Source: Symsagittifera roscoffensis (lineage: Eukaryota; Xenacoelomorpha; Acoela; Convolutidae). Taken from it: DNA of 64,000 nucleotides. Below the pieces are notes generated by a model. The model had not been told where the DNA came from, did no database searches, and was given only the letters and a program-made list of their open reading frames with translations. The first letter of the stretch is position 1. Each line of letters opens with the position of its first letter. Positions 1 to 11,500 of the stretch are shown one piece after another. A program made the position numbers and the translations under genes. The DNA lies in the NCBI RefSeq assembly GCF_963678635.1, contig NC_087065.1:39345599-39409598 (forward strand), in the 5' to 3' direction.

Positions 1-2045
1 CACGAGCACCCTAGTGGATCAATGTTACAAATGGCTGAACGTCTTGCTACCCACACTTGATCAAAACTAAACAGACTGCCAAAAGAGGCTACGCGAAAAG
101 ACCAATAGAAGCACAGCGGGAGAACATAAGCAAACTAACCGAAAATATAGAAGCACTATGTAGCGACCAGGTTATACACGAATCCGAACTTGCCAACTCA
201 CGCAATACCATGATTATTTTCAAATATTTCCAGTCAGTTCGCTGCCCCAATAGTTATCCACCGATACTGCGATGGAACGAGGAATTAGCTGAAAGTCCGC
301 AGATGAGTGAAATGTTCAACAAGTATTTTCAATCCGTTTTCTCCAGAAGAAAAGTGAGACCCAGAAACCACCGGAACTCTTCATGAGCCAACCCAGATGC
401 GATGACTACGACGTCTCGCGTACCAAGCTAGACGAAATTCTCTTGAAACTGGACGTCTCGAATACAAGGGGCACTGAAAACCTACCACGAGTTCTGTACA
501 GGTCGTCACCGTCCCTCTCGAAGTAGCTTTTCAGTGTCTCTAGCACCAGCAAGCGTACCTGCTCGTTCCCACCGTTCTGGAATATTGGAAAAGCAAGCCG
601 ATTCATAAAAAGTGAGATAAATCTCTCGTTAAAAACTACCGACCAGTCACATTGCTAAGCATAATATCGAAGATAAATTAAAAACGCATATTCTATATTC
701 CACACCAGCTTTTCTATCTTCTGCTACCAGCCTCTCAATTTAGATTCCAAAGGGGCAAATCAACGAACACTGCGCTAATCAGTTATCTCGACCATATCTA
801 CAAAGGCATAGACACGAAAGACGCAGCAGTAGAGATAGTGTACCTGGACTTCGCCAAAGCCTTCGACACTATTGACATCATACTACTGAACAAACTTCGC
901 GACATTAATGTAGGAGGAAAACTTCTGGCTACCATCGAAGACAATCTCTCAAAACGCCAACAATTTCTCGAGATCAACTATTTCAGGTCCTCCCTCGTCC
1001 TTAGTGAGGTGCCTCAAGGTTCCTTCTTAGGACCACTACTCTTCCTCTTCTATGTGGTCGATTTCTCAGAAGGCCTTAAATGCCAACCCTTCAGCTTTGC
1101 AGATGATACCAAACTACAGAGCATTCACTCCAGTGGTGAAATATGTAAATTTCAAGAGGACATGACTAACTGGTGCAGGGTAAACTCAGAGCAGCTTAAC
1201 CTCGAGAAGTGCAACTTTATTACGTTCACACGCCACACCTGCCAACCGCCAAGATTAGGGGAAGAAGAAGTCAGTGAAGTATTGCTCGAGAAAGACCTTG
1301 GTGTTACAATATCAAGTAACTGTTCCAGAGCATCTAGATTAACGAGGTAAGTCGGAAGTCACCATCAGTCCTGCACATGCTGAAATGATTTTCATCCGAA
1401 CTATTTGCCCCTCAGCAAAAATTGTGTCAATTGAAATCAATGGTATTGCCCAAAACAACGTACCAGTGTGCATCATGGTTTGCGGACAAGACAAGTACCA
1501 GAGCGCTGGATTCGATACAACGCAAGCAACATACTGAATAACAATTTACGCCGATCTCCATTACACCCAGCAGCTAGACCAATTCAACCTGCTACCACTG
1601 TCCTTATATACCGAGATGAATGATTTGTTGCTCTTATCTAAGTTTACATCAAACCGGTACCAGCTCAAACAGATTTTCGTGCCCATTTCTGCCAGAAGCA
1701 GCAAAATATTCAATATCCCCAGAGTGGGTCTAGACAAAACCAACTTTTGGTACCGGAAAGGTCGCATGCGAACCTCGTCCACGACAAGGTCAGATTCCTT
1801 TCACCCGGTGGTCTCTAAAACAGACTGCTAAGCTTTTACTGGATTCATTATCATTCCAAGTACAACGAAAATTGTTCCTGCATATGGGTAGTTCTCTGCC
1901 TCTGCAACAACTACAGACAATTAACTTTCTAACTGGTTTTTTATTCCATATTTGGGTGGAGAAATCACTTCCTCTTTGTGATTTAAACCTTTATAATAAT
2001 AATCAAAAGTACACAAATAAAATTTTCTGTAAGTGTAAATAAGCG
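1..2045 (+). pseudogene. Degenerate non-LTR retrotransposon ORF2 (reverse transcriptase), cut by the window edge
   Basis: A reverse transcriptase of the CR1/Jockey-like group, read across several frames. The region before RT is at 57-386 (ending in an FNKYFQSVFS-type motif). Motif A (YLDFAKAFDTID) starts near 838, motif B (VPQGSFLGPLLFLFY) near 1009, and the catalytic FADD near 1095. The usual C-terminal block continues in other frames: an ALDSIQRKQ motif near 1510 and an FNLLPLSLYTEMNDLLLL motif near 1585. Frameshifts and stops lie between 386 and 838, around 1350-1510 and after 1830, so it is dead. The 5' part lies off the window. The copy from 925 onward is repeated at 3186. Confidence 0.8.
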
Positions 2046-3185
2046 GATTTAATTTCGAACAAAATGGAAAAACTAACACGGAAGCAAAACGGAGCTTCGC
2101 ACCACTTGCGATAACACAGACATAGCATTGCAAGCTAGCAGAGAGAGAATGAAACATGCTTAATCGAATAAAAAATTTCGAAACCACAACTCCAAAAATT
2201 TCAGCAATTTGTCTGGAATGATATTCAATTCGACAAGCACACGATCACTAACACAAAACTAGCGTTTGGACTGTATTCAGAATCAATAACTGAGCGGCAA
2301 CTAAACCGACAAAAGTCGGTTAGACTCCCCTTGAGAAAAAGTTTTTCAATTGAAACACTTTTGAAAGTTCTGAAAATTTTTAGGCTACCCCTCTTTACAC
2401 AAAAGCATAAAAATCTCTTTTTTCTTTAAAACATCGCTAAATTAGGTCAGTTATTCGATAAAACATAAACCGAAACGATTGAGGCCAAATAAAACTTTCA
2501 CCCGAAAAGAAACAATTACAAACTTAGTAAGTTAACAAATTACAGTGACAAATCATAACTGTTTCAATTACCAAAAAATTACTTACAGCACAGCGAAAAC
2601 AACCTGTCGACTATTTTTTAAACAGAAAATTTTCTATTTTGAAGAAGAAAAGGTTTTGGCGAGACACAGGATCTTTACCACCTCAGGCGTAGTATTTTTC
2701 TCAAAAAACATGTGTGTCGGAAAAGCATAGAAAACTTGAATTTGATTTAAACCAAACTATCGTATGATTTAATTAAATTATTAGCAAAAAATTTCTGTGA
2801 TGCTGCAACCAAGTCGGCACAATACAATCGGACAAACGATAGACCGCTTTGTTTGAAACGTAAAAACAGTCCAATTTAATTTAATCCTTAAAAAAACAGA
2901 CCTGCTTGGATTCGCACCCACGACCTTGGCGGTTCCAGGCGTAGTCCTCCAGGCAAAGTTTGCCAGAGAAGCAAAAAATAGTTTTTTATTATCAATATCA
3001 AGAGTACTGGAGTTAGTGTAGCATATTGATAGCTGATAATGTTCTGATCTTCTAAATTGACTTCTTAGTACTAAAGTGAGGACCATTAATTACGCTCGCC
3101 AATAGCTCATCCCCGAGTAAAACAATTTCGAGCTCACGTCGTCAGCAAAAAAACTGAACAAACTCACGTTTGAAGTTCCTATGTT
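925..3185. repeat. Tandem duplication A, copy 1 (about 2.26 kb)
   Basis: 925-3185 is followed head to tail by 3186-5452 with only scattered substitutions and a few short indels; the offset drifts from 2261 to 2266. The left end lies in the reverse transcriptase. The right end lies in Headcase exon 3, of which this copy holds only a stub of about 20 bp with its donor site (3165-3185). Confidence 0.9.
2890..2965 (-). repeat. tRNA-derived SINE head
   Basis: On the minus strand a B-box-like GGTGCGAATCC (2918-2908) follows an A-box-like GGAGGACTACGC, and the body then runs into CTGTTTTTTTAA. Related copies near 9040, 37750 and 38545 have the same order of parts. A short open frame across it (3086-2781) is a by-product of the SINE. 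Confidence 0.6.
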
Positions 3186-4310
3186 CTGGCTACCATCGAA
3201 GACAATCTCTCAAAACGCCAACAATTTCTCGAGATCAACTATTTCAGGTCCTCCCTCGTCCTTAGTGAGGTGCCTCAAGGTTCCTTCTTAGGACCACTAC
3301 TCTTCCTCTTCTATGTGGTCGATTTCTCAGAAGGCCTTAAATGCCAACCCTTCAGCTTTGCAGATGATACCAAACTACAGAGCATTCACTCCAGTGGTGA
3401 AATATGTAAATTTCAAGAGGACATGACTAACTGGTGCAGGGTAAACTCAGAGCAGCTTAACCTCGAGAAGTGCAACTTTATTACGTTCACACGCCACACC
3501 TGCCAACCGCCAAGATTAGGGGAAGAAGAAGTTTGTGAAGTATTGCTCGAGAAAGACCTTGGTGTTACAATATCAAGTAACTGTTCCAGAGCATCTAGAT
3601 TAACGAGGTAAGTCGGAAGTCACCATCAGTCCTGCCCATGCTGAAATGATTTTCATCCGAACTATTTGCCCCTCAGCAAAAATTGTGTCAATTGAAATCA
3701 ATGGTATTGCCCAAAACAACGTACCAGTGTGCATCATGGTTTGCGGACAAGACAAGTACACCAGAGCGCTGAATTCGATACAACGCAAGCAACATACTGA
3801 ATAACAATTTACGCCGATCTCCATTACACCCAGCAGCTAGACCAATTCAACCTGCTACCACTGTCCTTATATACCGAGATGAATGATTTGTTGCTCTTAT
3901 CTAAGTTTACATCAAACCGGTACCAGCTCAAACAGATTTTCGTGCCCATTTCTGCCAGAAGCAGCAAAATATTCAATATCCCCAGAGTGGGTCTAGACAA
4001 AACCAACTTTTGGTACCGGAAAGGTCGCATGCGAACCTCGTCGACGACCAGGTCAGATTCCTTTCACCCGGTGGTCTCTAAAACAGACTGCTAAGCTTTT
4101 ACTGGATTCATTATCATTCCAAGTACAACGAAAATTGTTCCTGCATATGGGTAGTTCTCTGCCTCTGCAACAACTACAGACAATTAACTTTCTAACTGGT
4201 TTTTTATTCCATATTTGGGTGGAGAAATCACTTCCTCTTTGTGATTTAAACCTTTATAATAATAATAATCAAAAGTACACAAATAAAATTTTCTGTAAGT
4301 GTAAATAAGC
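3186..4310 (+). pseudogene. Second copy of the same reverse transcriptase, 5'-cut by the duplication junction
   Basis: Nearly identical to 925-2045, beginning abruptly in the codons after RT motif A. It therefore lacks the N-terminal RT and the first catalytic Asp, but keeps the VPQGSFLGPLLF and FADD motifs (open frame 3270-3611). The truncation point is the junction of the tandem duplication, not a retrotransposition end. It has its own small indels in the C-terminal block near 3760. Confidence 0.75.
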
Positions 4311-5155
4311 GGATTTAATTTCGAACAAAATGGAAAAACTAACACGGAAGCAAAACGGAGCTTCGCACCACTTGCGATAACACAGACATAGCATTGCAAG
4401 CTAGCAGAGAGAGAATGAAACATGCTTAATCGAATAAAAAATTTCGAAACCACAACTCCAAAAATTTCAGCAATTTGTCTGGAATGATATTCAATTCGAC
4501 AAGCACACGATCACTAACACAAAACTAGCGTTTGGACTGTATTCAGAATCAATAACTGAGCGGCAACTAAACCGACAAAAGTCGGTTAGACTCCCCTTGA
4601 GAAAAAGTTTTTCAATTGAAACACTTTTGAAAGTTCTGAAAATTTTTAGGCTACCCCTCTTTACACAAAAGCATAAAAATCTCTTTTTTCTTTAAAACAT
4701 CGCTAAATTAAGTCAGTTATTCGATAAAACATAAACCGAAACGATTGAGGCCAAATAAAACTTTCACCCGAAAAGAAACAATTACAAACTTAGTAAGTTA
4801 ACAAATTACAGTGACAAATCATAACTGTTTCAATTACCAAAAAATTACTTACAGCACAGCGAAAACAACCTGTCGACTATTTTTTAAACAGAAAATTTTC
4901 TATTTTGAAGAAGAAAAGGTTTTGGCGAGACACAGGATCTTTACCACCTCAGGCGTAGTATTTTTCTCAAAAAACATATGTGTCGGAAAAGCATAGAAAA
5001 TTTGAATTTGATTTAAACCAAACTATCGTATGATTTAATTAAATTATTAGCAAAAAATTTCTGTGATGCTGCAACCAAGTCGGCACAATACAATCGGACA
5101 AACGATAGACCGCTTTGTTTGAAACGTAAAAACAGTCCAATTTAATTTAATCCTT

Positions 5156-5231
5156 AAAAAAACAGACCTGCTTGGATTCGCATCCACGACCTTGGCGGTT
5201 CCAGGCGTAGTCCTCCAGGCAAAGTTTGCCA
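5156..5231 (-). repeat. tRNA-derived SINE head (duplicate)
   Basis: Copy of the element at 2890-2965, carried along by the tandem duplication. It has one substitution in the B box (GGATGCGAATCC). Confidence 0.55.
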
Positions 5232-5433
5232 GAGAAGCAAAAAATAGTTTTTTATTATCAATATCAAGAGTACTGGAGTTAGTGTAGCATATTGATAGCT
5301 GATAATGTTCTGATCTTCTAAATTGACTTCTTAATACTAAAGTGAGGACCATTAATTACGCTCGCCAATAGCTCATCCCCGAGTAAAACAATTTCGAGCT
5401 CACGTCGTCAGCAAAAAAACTGAACAAACTCAC

Positions 5434-5551
5434 GTTTGAAGTTCCAGATGTTCTGTCTAATCTGCTTGTCGCTCATTCCACTGACCTTGCTCCCATTACC
5501 TTTGGCCCCTCCTCTGCCAGACTTGCTGCTCTCTGAGGCTAGTTTCTTGGC
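5434..5551 (-). CDS. HECA: Headcase exon 3
   Basis: Acceptor TGTATCAG at 5552, donor GTGAGT beginning at 5433. Thirty-nine codons plus one base, rich in Lys/Ser/Gly and ending SDKQIRQNIWNFK, which matches the conserved EKQxRQNxW block of Headcase. The last ~20 bp are the right-hand limit of tandem duplication A. The reading frame fits a phase-0 join to exon 2. Confidence 0.65.
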
Positions 5552-8500
5552 CTGATACAGACAATTTTAAGCATATGAACACGAATATCTTGTTGCTGCT
5601 GTACAAGTATAACATAATGATCTTCAAAAAACAGCCAACAGATAGTTTGAAGTTTCAAAATTGAACAAAAAGACCGAAAATCAGGAAAATATATAGCTAA
5701 AAACTTTTTGGGAACAAGTTAACATCCTTTCCTCTCTCCCATTGCTTTCAATTTGGCAAATGAATTGAAAAGAACTTGAAAAGAAACCAAGTCAAACAGC
5801 AAAAAATCAAAAACCAGTTCATTGAATAAAAGAATGATGAATTTCCAATTTTTTGAATTCTTATTTCGGAGTAGGAGAAACTGTATTCATGAAATTAAAC
5901 TTCCATAAGCACTTAAATTAACTCAAATACTGAAGCATCACCACAAATTCGCATACATAAAAATCGAAAAAAATCGCATACATTAAAATCGATTCATTAA
6001 GTTCTGCATCACTCTAACACATAGGACTTGTGACTCTTTGGTTTAAATTAGGGTAGGTTGAGCAATGGCAGTGAGCAACCAAATAAGTGTAATGGAATCA
6101 AAATTTTTCGAAACTGGACCAATATGAAGGGCTGTAATTTGATACATCATGCACTGGGTTGCAATGTTTAAAACATGTCTTGTTTAAAACATGTTTAAAA
6201 CACGTTTAAAACAGTGTTTAAAACACTGAATAATTTATTGTTTAAAACAACTTCCCCTGATTGGCAGATTTTCTTGCGTGCTTTGACTAACTGAACTGTA
6301 GTCGTGGAAAAACCTCCTCTATGGATTTCGTGAACGAGGTATCGAACGACCCGAATGACTCGAAAGTGCCGAGAAACGATAAAATTCTTTTATTCTGGAG
6401 TCTTGATTTGCTGTTTTTATCCGACTTTTTCGGAGTCGATCCTACTGAAAATGAAATGAAAAGAGCACTCAACTTGAAAAAGTATGGTGCACAGACTGTA
6501 TATAATTTTTTTTTGGTTTAAAATATGTTTAAAACGTTTTTGTTACTCGAAACGTGTTTTTTTTGCAACCCTGACCATGCAACCCCATCTGACTTTTATT
6601 TGTGGTAGCCTGAAATGCGTGTGAAAACGCCAGTATCCTATATGCTCTGCACCTCCGCTAATCGGATCAAAAAAAGGTCAAAGCAATTAAATGTCAAAAT
6701 CTCCATTCATTCATACCTATTTCTTCCATACGAACAAAATGTTTTTAGATTTACCTCAAAGCACCAACCGAGTGACTAAAGAAAGACGTGGAAAGTTAAT
6801 TCCTTCAAAGATTTGGATTGAAAAGAAGCGTAAGAAGTCAAAGAAACTTCAGGGCGAGAACGAGCAAATAAAAAAGGAGGGGTTCACCAGTTCCGAAAAA
6901 CACGGGTAAACTTTGTAATTACTGAAACGCATTTCCCCAAAAACTTTATACCGAAATGACCAAATTCTTTCATAGAAACTTCAGAAGATTTTTGAAAAAT
7001 CTGCCCTGTTTTCTGCTGAAAGAGCGTGATTTTGTGACAAATCAAAAAAATTTTCTCGCCTTTATCAGTAAAAATATTTTGACACAGACGAAGTAGGACT
7101 TCGCACCACATGCGATAAAAAATTGATTTTCACTTGAAAAACAGCATCCGGCATTTTAAATCTTAGAGCAAATATTCTTAAGAAAAAGCTTTGCATCACT
7201 TAGGTTAGGTTAGACATAATATAACATGCTAACATGCCCGACGAAAAATAAGACGAAATACACTCATTCAAAAAAATTATGTTGAGAAAATATCGAAAAA
7301 AAAACAAAATTAACCAAAATCTTGACACAGGCGAAGCAGAGTTTCACACCATTTTAGATACATCAAAAAATTGAAGAAGTTTGAAAAACGTACACAGAGA
7401 TACACTGCCAATCAATCAAAAAATGCAAAATCAAAACGCCGATTTTATTACAAACAGTTGACAACCGGAGAAGCCACCACAATTTATAAGTTTATCATGT
7501 AAAACAATCACCAAAAATAAAAGGGGAAAAATAATGATTCTCAAGAAAAAAGTTTGTAGCAAATTTAGCTGTGTTTGTCACATAGAAAATAAAATTTTCA
7601 ATCTCCACTCAAGCAAGCACGAATATACACACACGCAAACACACCACAGACACACTAAAAAATCAGAACGGATGCAAATAACGTCTCGAAATAGCAAATG
7701 AAAAAACTAGAATTAGTTTGATACAAAACTGTAGAAAAGCCTAAGGACAAAAAAAAATCTCGAAAACTTGAGAAAATCAGGAAGCCATTTTAAATATATT
7801 TACCCACAGACACGAAGCTGTGCATCGCAAACAAGCGAGAAAACGACAAAGAGCTGCTCTAAAAATGAAAGAGGAAAAAGTCGGCAGCAGCCTCGAATTA
7901 GTTAAGCTTTTGCACTGATGGATTCGAACCTGCGACTTAGCGAAGTGACGTCAATAATCTCAAATCTGCGCCATGGGCCGAAAAAATTTCTCACACTGGT
8001 CACTAATGATGCAGCTATAGATATTAATAAATTGCCAGTGCTATGTAGCAAAAATGCCCACAAAGATAAACAAAACTAATGTTAAGAGCGACGTTGAACC
8101 TCTGACAAGTAGCTCAAGAATCTCACGTCCTTCCCTCTGATCCACGGACAGTTGAATAAAGGCAAACACTATCCAGCAAAAAAAATAAAACAGATGCTTT
8201 AAAAACTCTAACGCTAAGGATCGTGATTATAGCAAAAGAGACACCAAATAAGTGAACCATTTTATTGAACACTTTATTGCGACTTAGGTTGGAAAAAAAG
8301 TTGCATCGTACTATCACACTACGTTTCGCTTGTGTAACTGGATGTTTATACAAACTTGCAATTTTCTAATGAAACGCAGAGCAATTTATTTACACAGAGG
8401 CGAAGCTGAGCTTCGCACAACTTGCGATACAAGTATGATTAAAATCAATCGGAAAAGTTTGAAAAAAAAAATTCAAAAATTCGCTTTTGTCGAAAGAAAA

Positions 8501-11500
8501 ATGTCAATAAAAAAGCGGTCTCCAGCATTTGCGTCACCTCTACACCAGATACGCCTGATGGTTGATTGAATTTGAATTTAAAATTAGCAGGAGGTAACAA
8601 AGCCGAAAATACCTGAGCAGAAAATTTTCATGCCAAAAAAAAAATTTCAAGAAGTTTTTACTTAAAAGAAATTTTATGTCCCTTTTCCCTCAGAGCACAC
8701 GCATGCACACAAAAACTTTTTCAATCCCCGAACGACGCAATAGGAGTCCACTAGATAGATATAAATTTAGTCGAAACTTATTAACCCGACAAAAAATGAA
8801 AAATAAAATTGACAAATCGAATTGGTAAAATTACAACCAGTATTTAAAACAAATTTCGATTCGGCCGGATTTTTTAAATGTTAAAACAATTAAAGCAATT
8901 ACAGTGAAAAATGTTTACAGCAAAAAAAAAATTTTTAGATGTGACAACTAAGCCGACAAAACATAAGCGGACAAATAATAGGTAGAAATTTTTTTGAACT
9001 GGAAATTTTTTAACGTTAAAAAAAAACAGGTCCTGGTGAGATTCGAGCCCAGGACCTTTGCCTTCCCAGGCGCATTCGTTACCCCCAGAATAAGAGCGCA
9101 AGAGACATTAAGAAAATTGATATGGTTATTAACTAAGGTACCACCAGGAGTCGATGAGTCCTGTGGACAAAGTAGTTTACGGGAAAAAAAGTCTAGTACC
9201 CGATTGCAATACCTTAATTAAAAACATAGCCATCAGGCACGCAAAGAAAAAGAAAAATAACTTAATGGCTTTTTGAAAAATGGCTTTTTGAAAACTCTCG
9301 GATTTGAAAGAAAAAACATATGGCCATAAAGCTCATTGAAATTCAAGAACAATTTATGATTGACACTTTTTTGATTTAAAAAAACCCAATTTGAGAAAAA
9401 CTGGATCAAATGGTAAATTTTGATCCGCTGATAAATCTGAAAACTGAAATACACTCTTGAAATTACACGTCGATCATGTTTTTCGAGAACCTTTACACTT
9501 CTGCTGTTCCATAGTGTAGTTTGCCTTCCTTTAAATGAAAAAGTGAACTTAGAAAAAACCATAAGTCCAACCGCAAAAAACTAAACTTTAGCGTGAACTA
9601 AATTTGAAACTTTTTTAAAAAATCACTAAGTCTATATAAGAGTATTCACTACGTTCATGACTTTTAATCAAACCATGAAAAAATCGTGAGCATTAAACCG
9701 ACCAATTTAACAACAAGCTGTTCAATTAAAAAAACACATTAAATTGATTTTTGACGAAGTTTACTTTCAAAAAGTCCAACCGCAAAAAACTATATTTTAG
9801 CGTGAACTAAATTTGAAACTTTTTTTAAAAATCACTAAGTCTATATAAGAGTATTCACTACGTTCATGACTTATAATCAAACAATGAAAAAATCGTGAGC
9901 ATTAAACCGACCAATTTAACAACAAGCTGTTCAATTAAAAAAACACAACAAATTGATTTTTGACGAAGTTTACTTTCAAAACACCACTTAGCATTCAAAC
10001 CTCTAAAAAGGGCATTCAATTGCGCAACGTGAAAAAAATCGGAAACTGTGCCGACAAAAATTAAACCGAAAGCGACGAAGTCAAAAAATCAAAAAAAAAA
10101 TATAGGTTACCACTTTTTTATTGGAAAAGCACTAAAGAATCGACTGTATTATTAACAGACAATAGTACAAAAGTAATAGGCTGCAAAAAAGAGCTCTGCT
10201 GAAAACCGTGAGCAAAGTTCGTAAACTCGATTAGTCCTAAATACAGTTCATTTAGAGGAAAACATATGATAAACAAATCCGAGCGTTGAGCTATCATTAG
10301 AACCAAATTTACAAAGCGGTAATTAAGGCGGCAAAACTTGGGCAAACGCTCCTTGGGCTGAAATAACTTTTGAAATTGAAGATTACCGTTACAGAAAAAA
10401 AAGTTATTAGCGTTAGACAAAAATCCGAGGATTAAGCGCACTTAATTGCAATTTATGCGAAGTTACTATTGCCTGATTACAGAAACGGAGTTTCGGCATC
10501 TGTTCGCGGAGTTTTCCATGAACCCCAGATTTGGGCTGTCATCTTAATTACTGCCAAGATGCTTTCACAAGGGTCCTAAATTTCATTTGGTGACTGAGTA
10601 TCGACAAAATAAAAAAATGGCAAAACAATTTGAAGATTGTTAACTATTGCTTATATTGCCTAATTTACTTATCAGTATTCTCAGAAAAAATTAAATGCGA
10701 ATCAAGTAGGATAGCAAAAAAAGGATTTTAATTGTTATTTACAATGGAAACTCATTTTTTTTTCAGTTATTTAAGAAAAACCTGGCTCAACGGACATTAT
10801 CCGTTCAAAATTTTAAACTTGTACGATAAGCTAATTTCACTTAACATCAGGAGCAGTTGTGAAAAATGCACAAAAACTGGAAAAAAAAGAATTAGTGTTT
10901 CAGCCCAATTTTTGTGGGTTTTGATCCAAAAACTAAAGCAAGCAATCTCGAATCGTGCATTGAAATCCTCCCATTAAAACGTACCACAAAAAACTTAGAA
11001 ACATACCCAAAAATGATCGCCGCTAAAGCGATCATATGCATTAAGAAGTCAAAACAATGAAATCTTTTGAAAATCTTCGTGTTATACACGATAATTCAGA
11101 CATTCGAAAGGATTATCTTTCGGCTATGTTTAAATTTAAAAAATTGGGACTGTTAAATAAACTTTTCATTTTCAGCTCTGAAGAAAAAAACTGTTCGGTA
11201 CTGTTGCACTGCATCGAAAAAACAAATAATTGCTATTTTGATCCATGAACTCAAAATTCATCTTTTGGGCACTAGTTAATACTTACCACTAACATTGAAC
11301 TAACATTCTAAGACTCTCAAACAGAAAAACTACAACTTATTCATTCATTAGGTAGAAAAATTTTAGACCGTTTGTGAACCATGCTAGTATGAAAGAAATT
11401 TGGTCTTCAGACTAGCCTGCTGGGCCAGTTGGTTCTCCAGCTGTTCTAGACAGTGTGTGTGCATGTATTTAGTCTGATCACAACTGGCATTCGTACAGTA

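Larger units (their letters stand above)
3186..5452. repeat. Tandem duplication A, copy 2
   Basis: Second unit of the duplication. It runs without a break into the full-length Headcase exon 3, so this is the ancestral right flank. A TTCTG-containing stretch is shared by both parental ends and by the junction at 3186. Confidence 0.9.

Noticed and set aside
1350-1543. Open frame SEVTISPAHAEMIF... after the RT, also in the duplicate
   Set aside because: The expected RT continuation (ALDSIQRKQ) lies in another frame over the same bases, so this reading is an artefact of frameshifts.
2309-2324. ACCGAC-AAAA-GTCGGT hairpin resembling a bacterial terminator
   Set aside because: The context is eukaryotic repeat DNA; a rho-independent terminator makes no sense here.
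10118-10441. 107-residue minus frame
   Set aside because: No domain, AT-driven composition, and in the middle of the Headcase intron.
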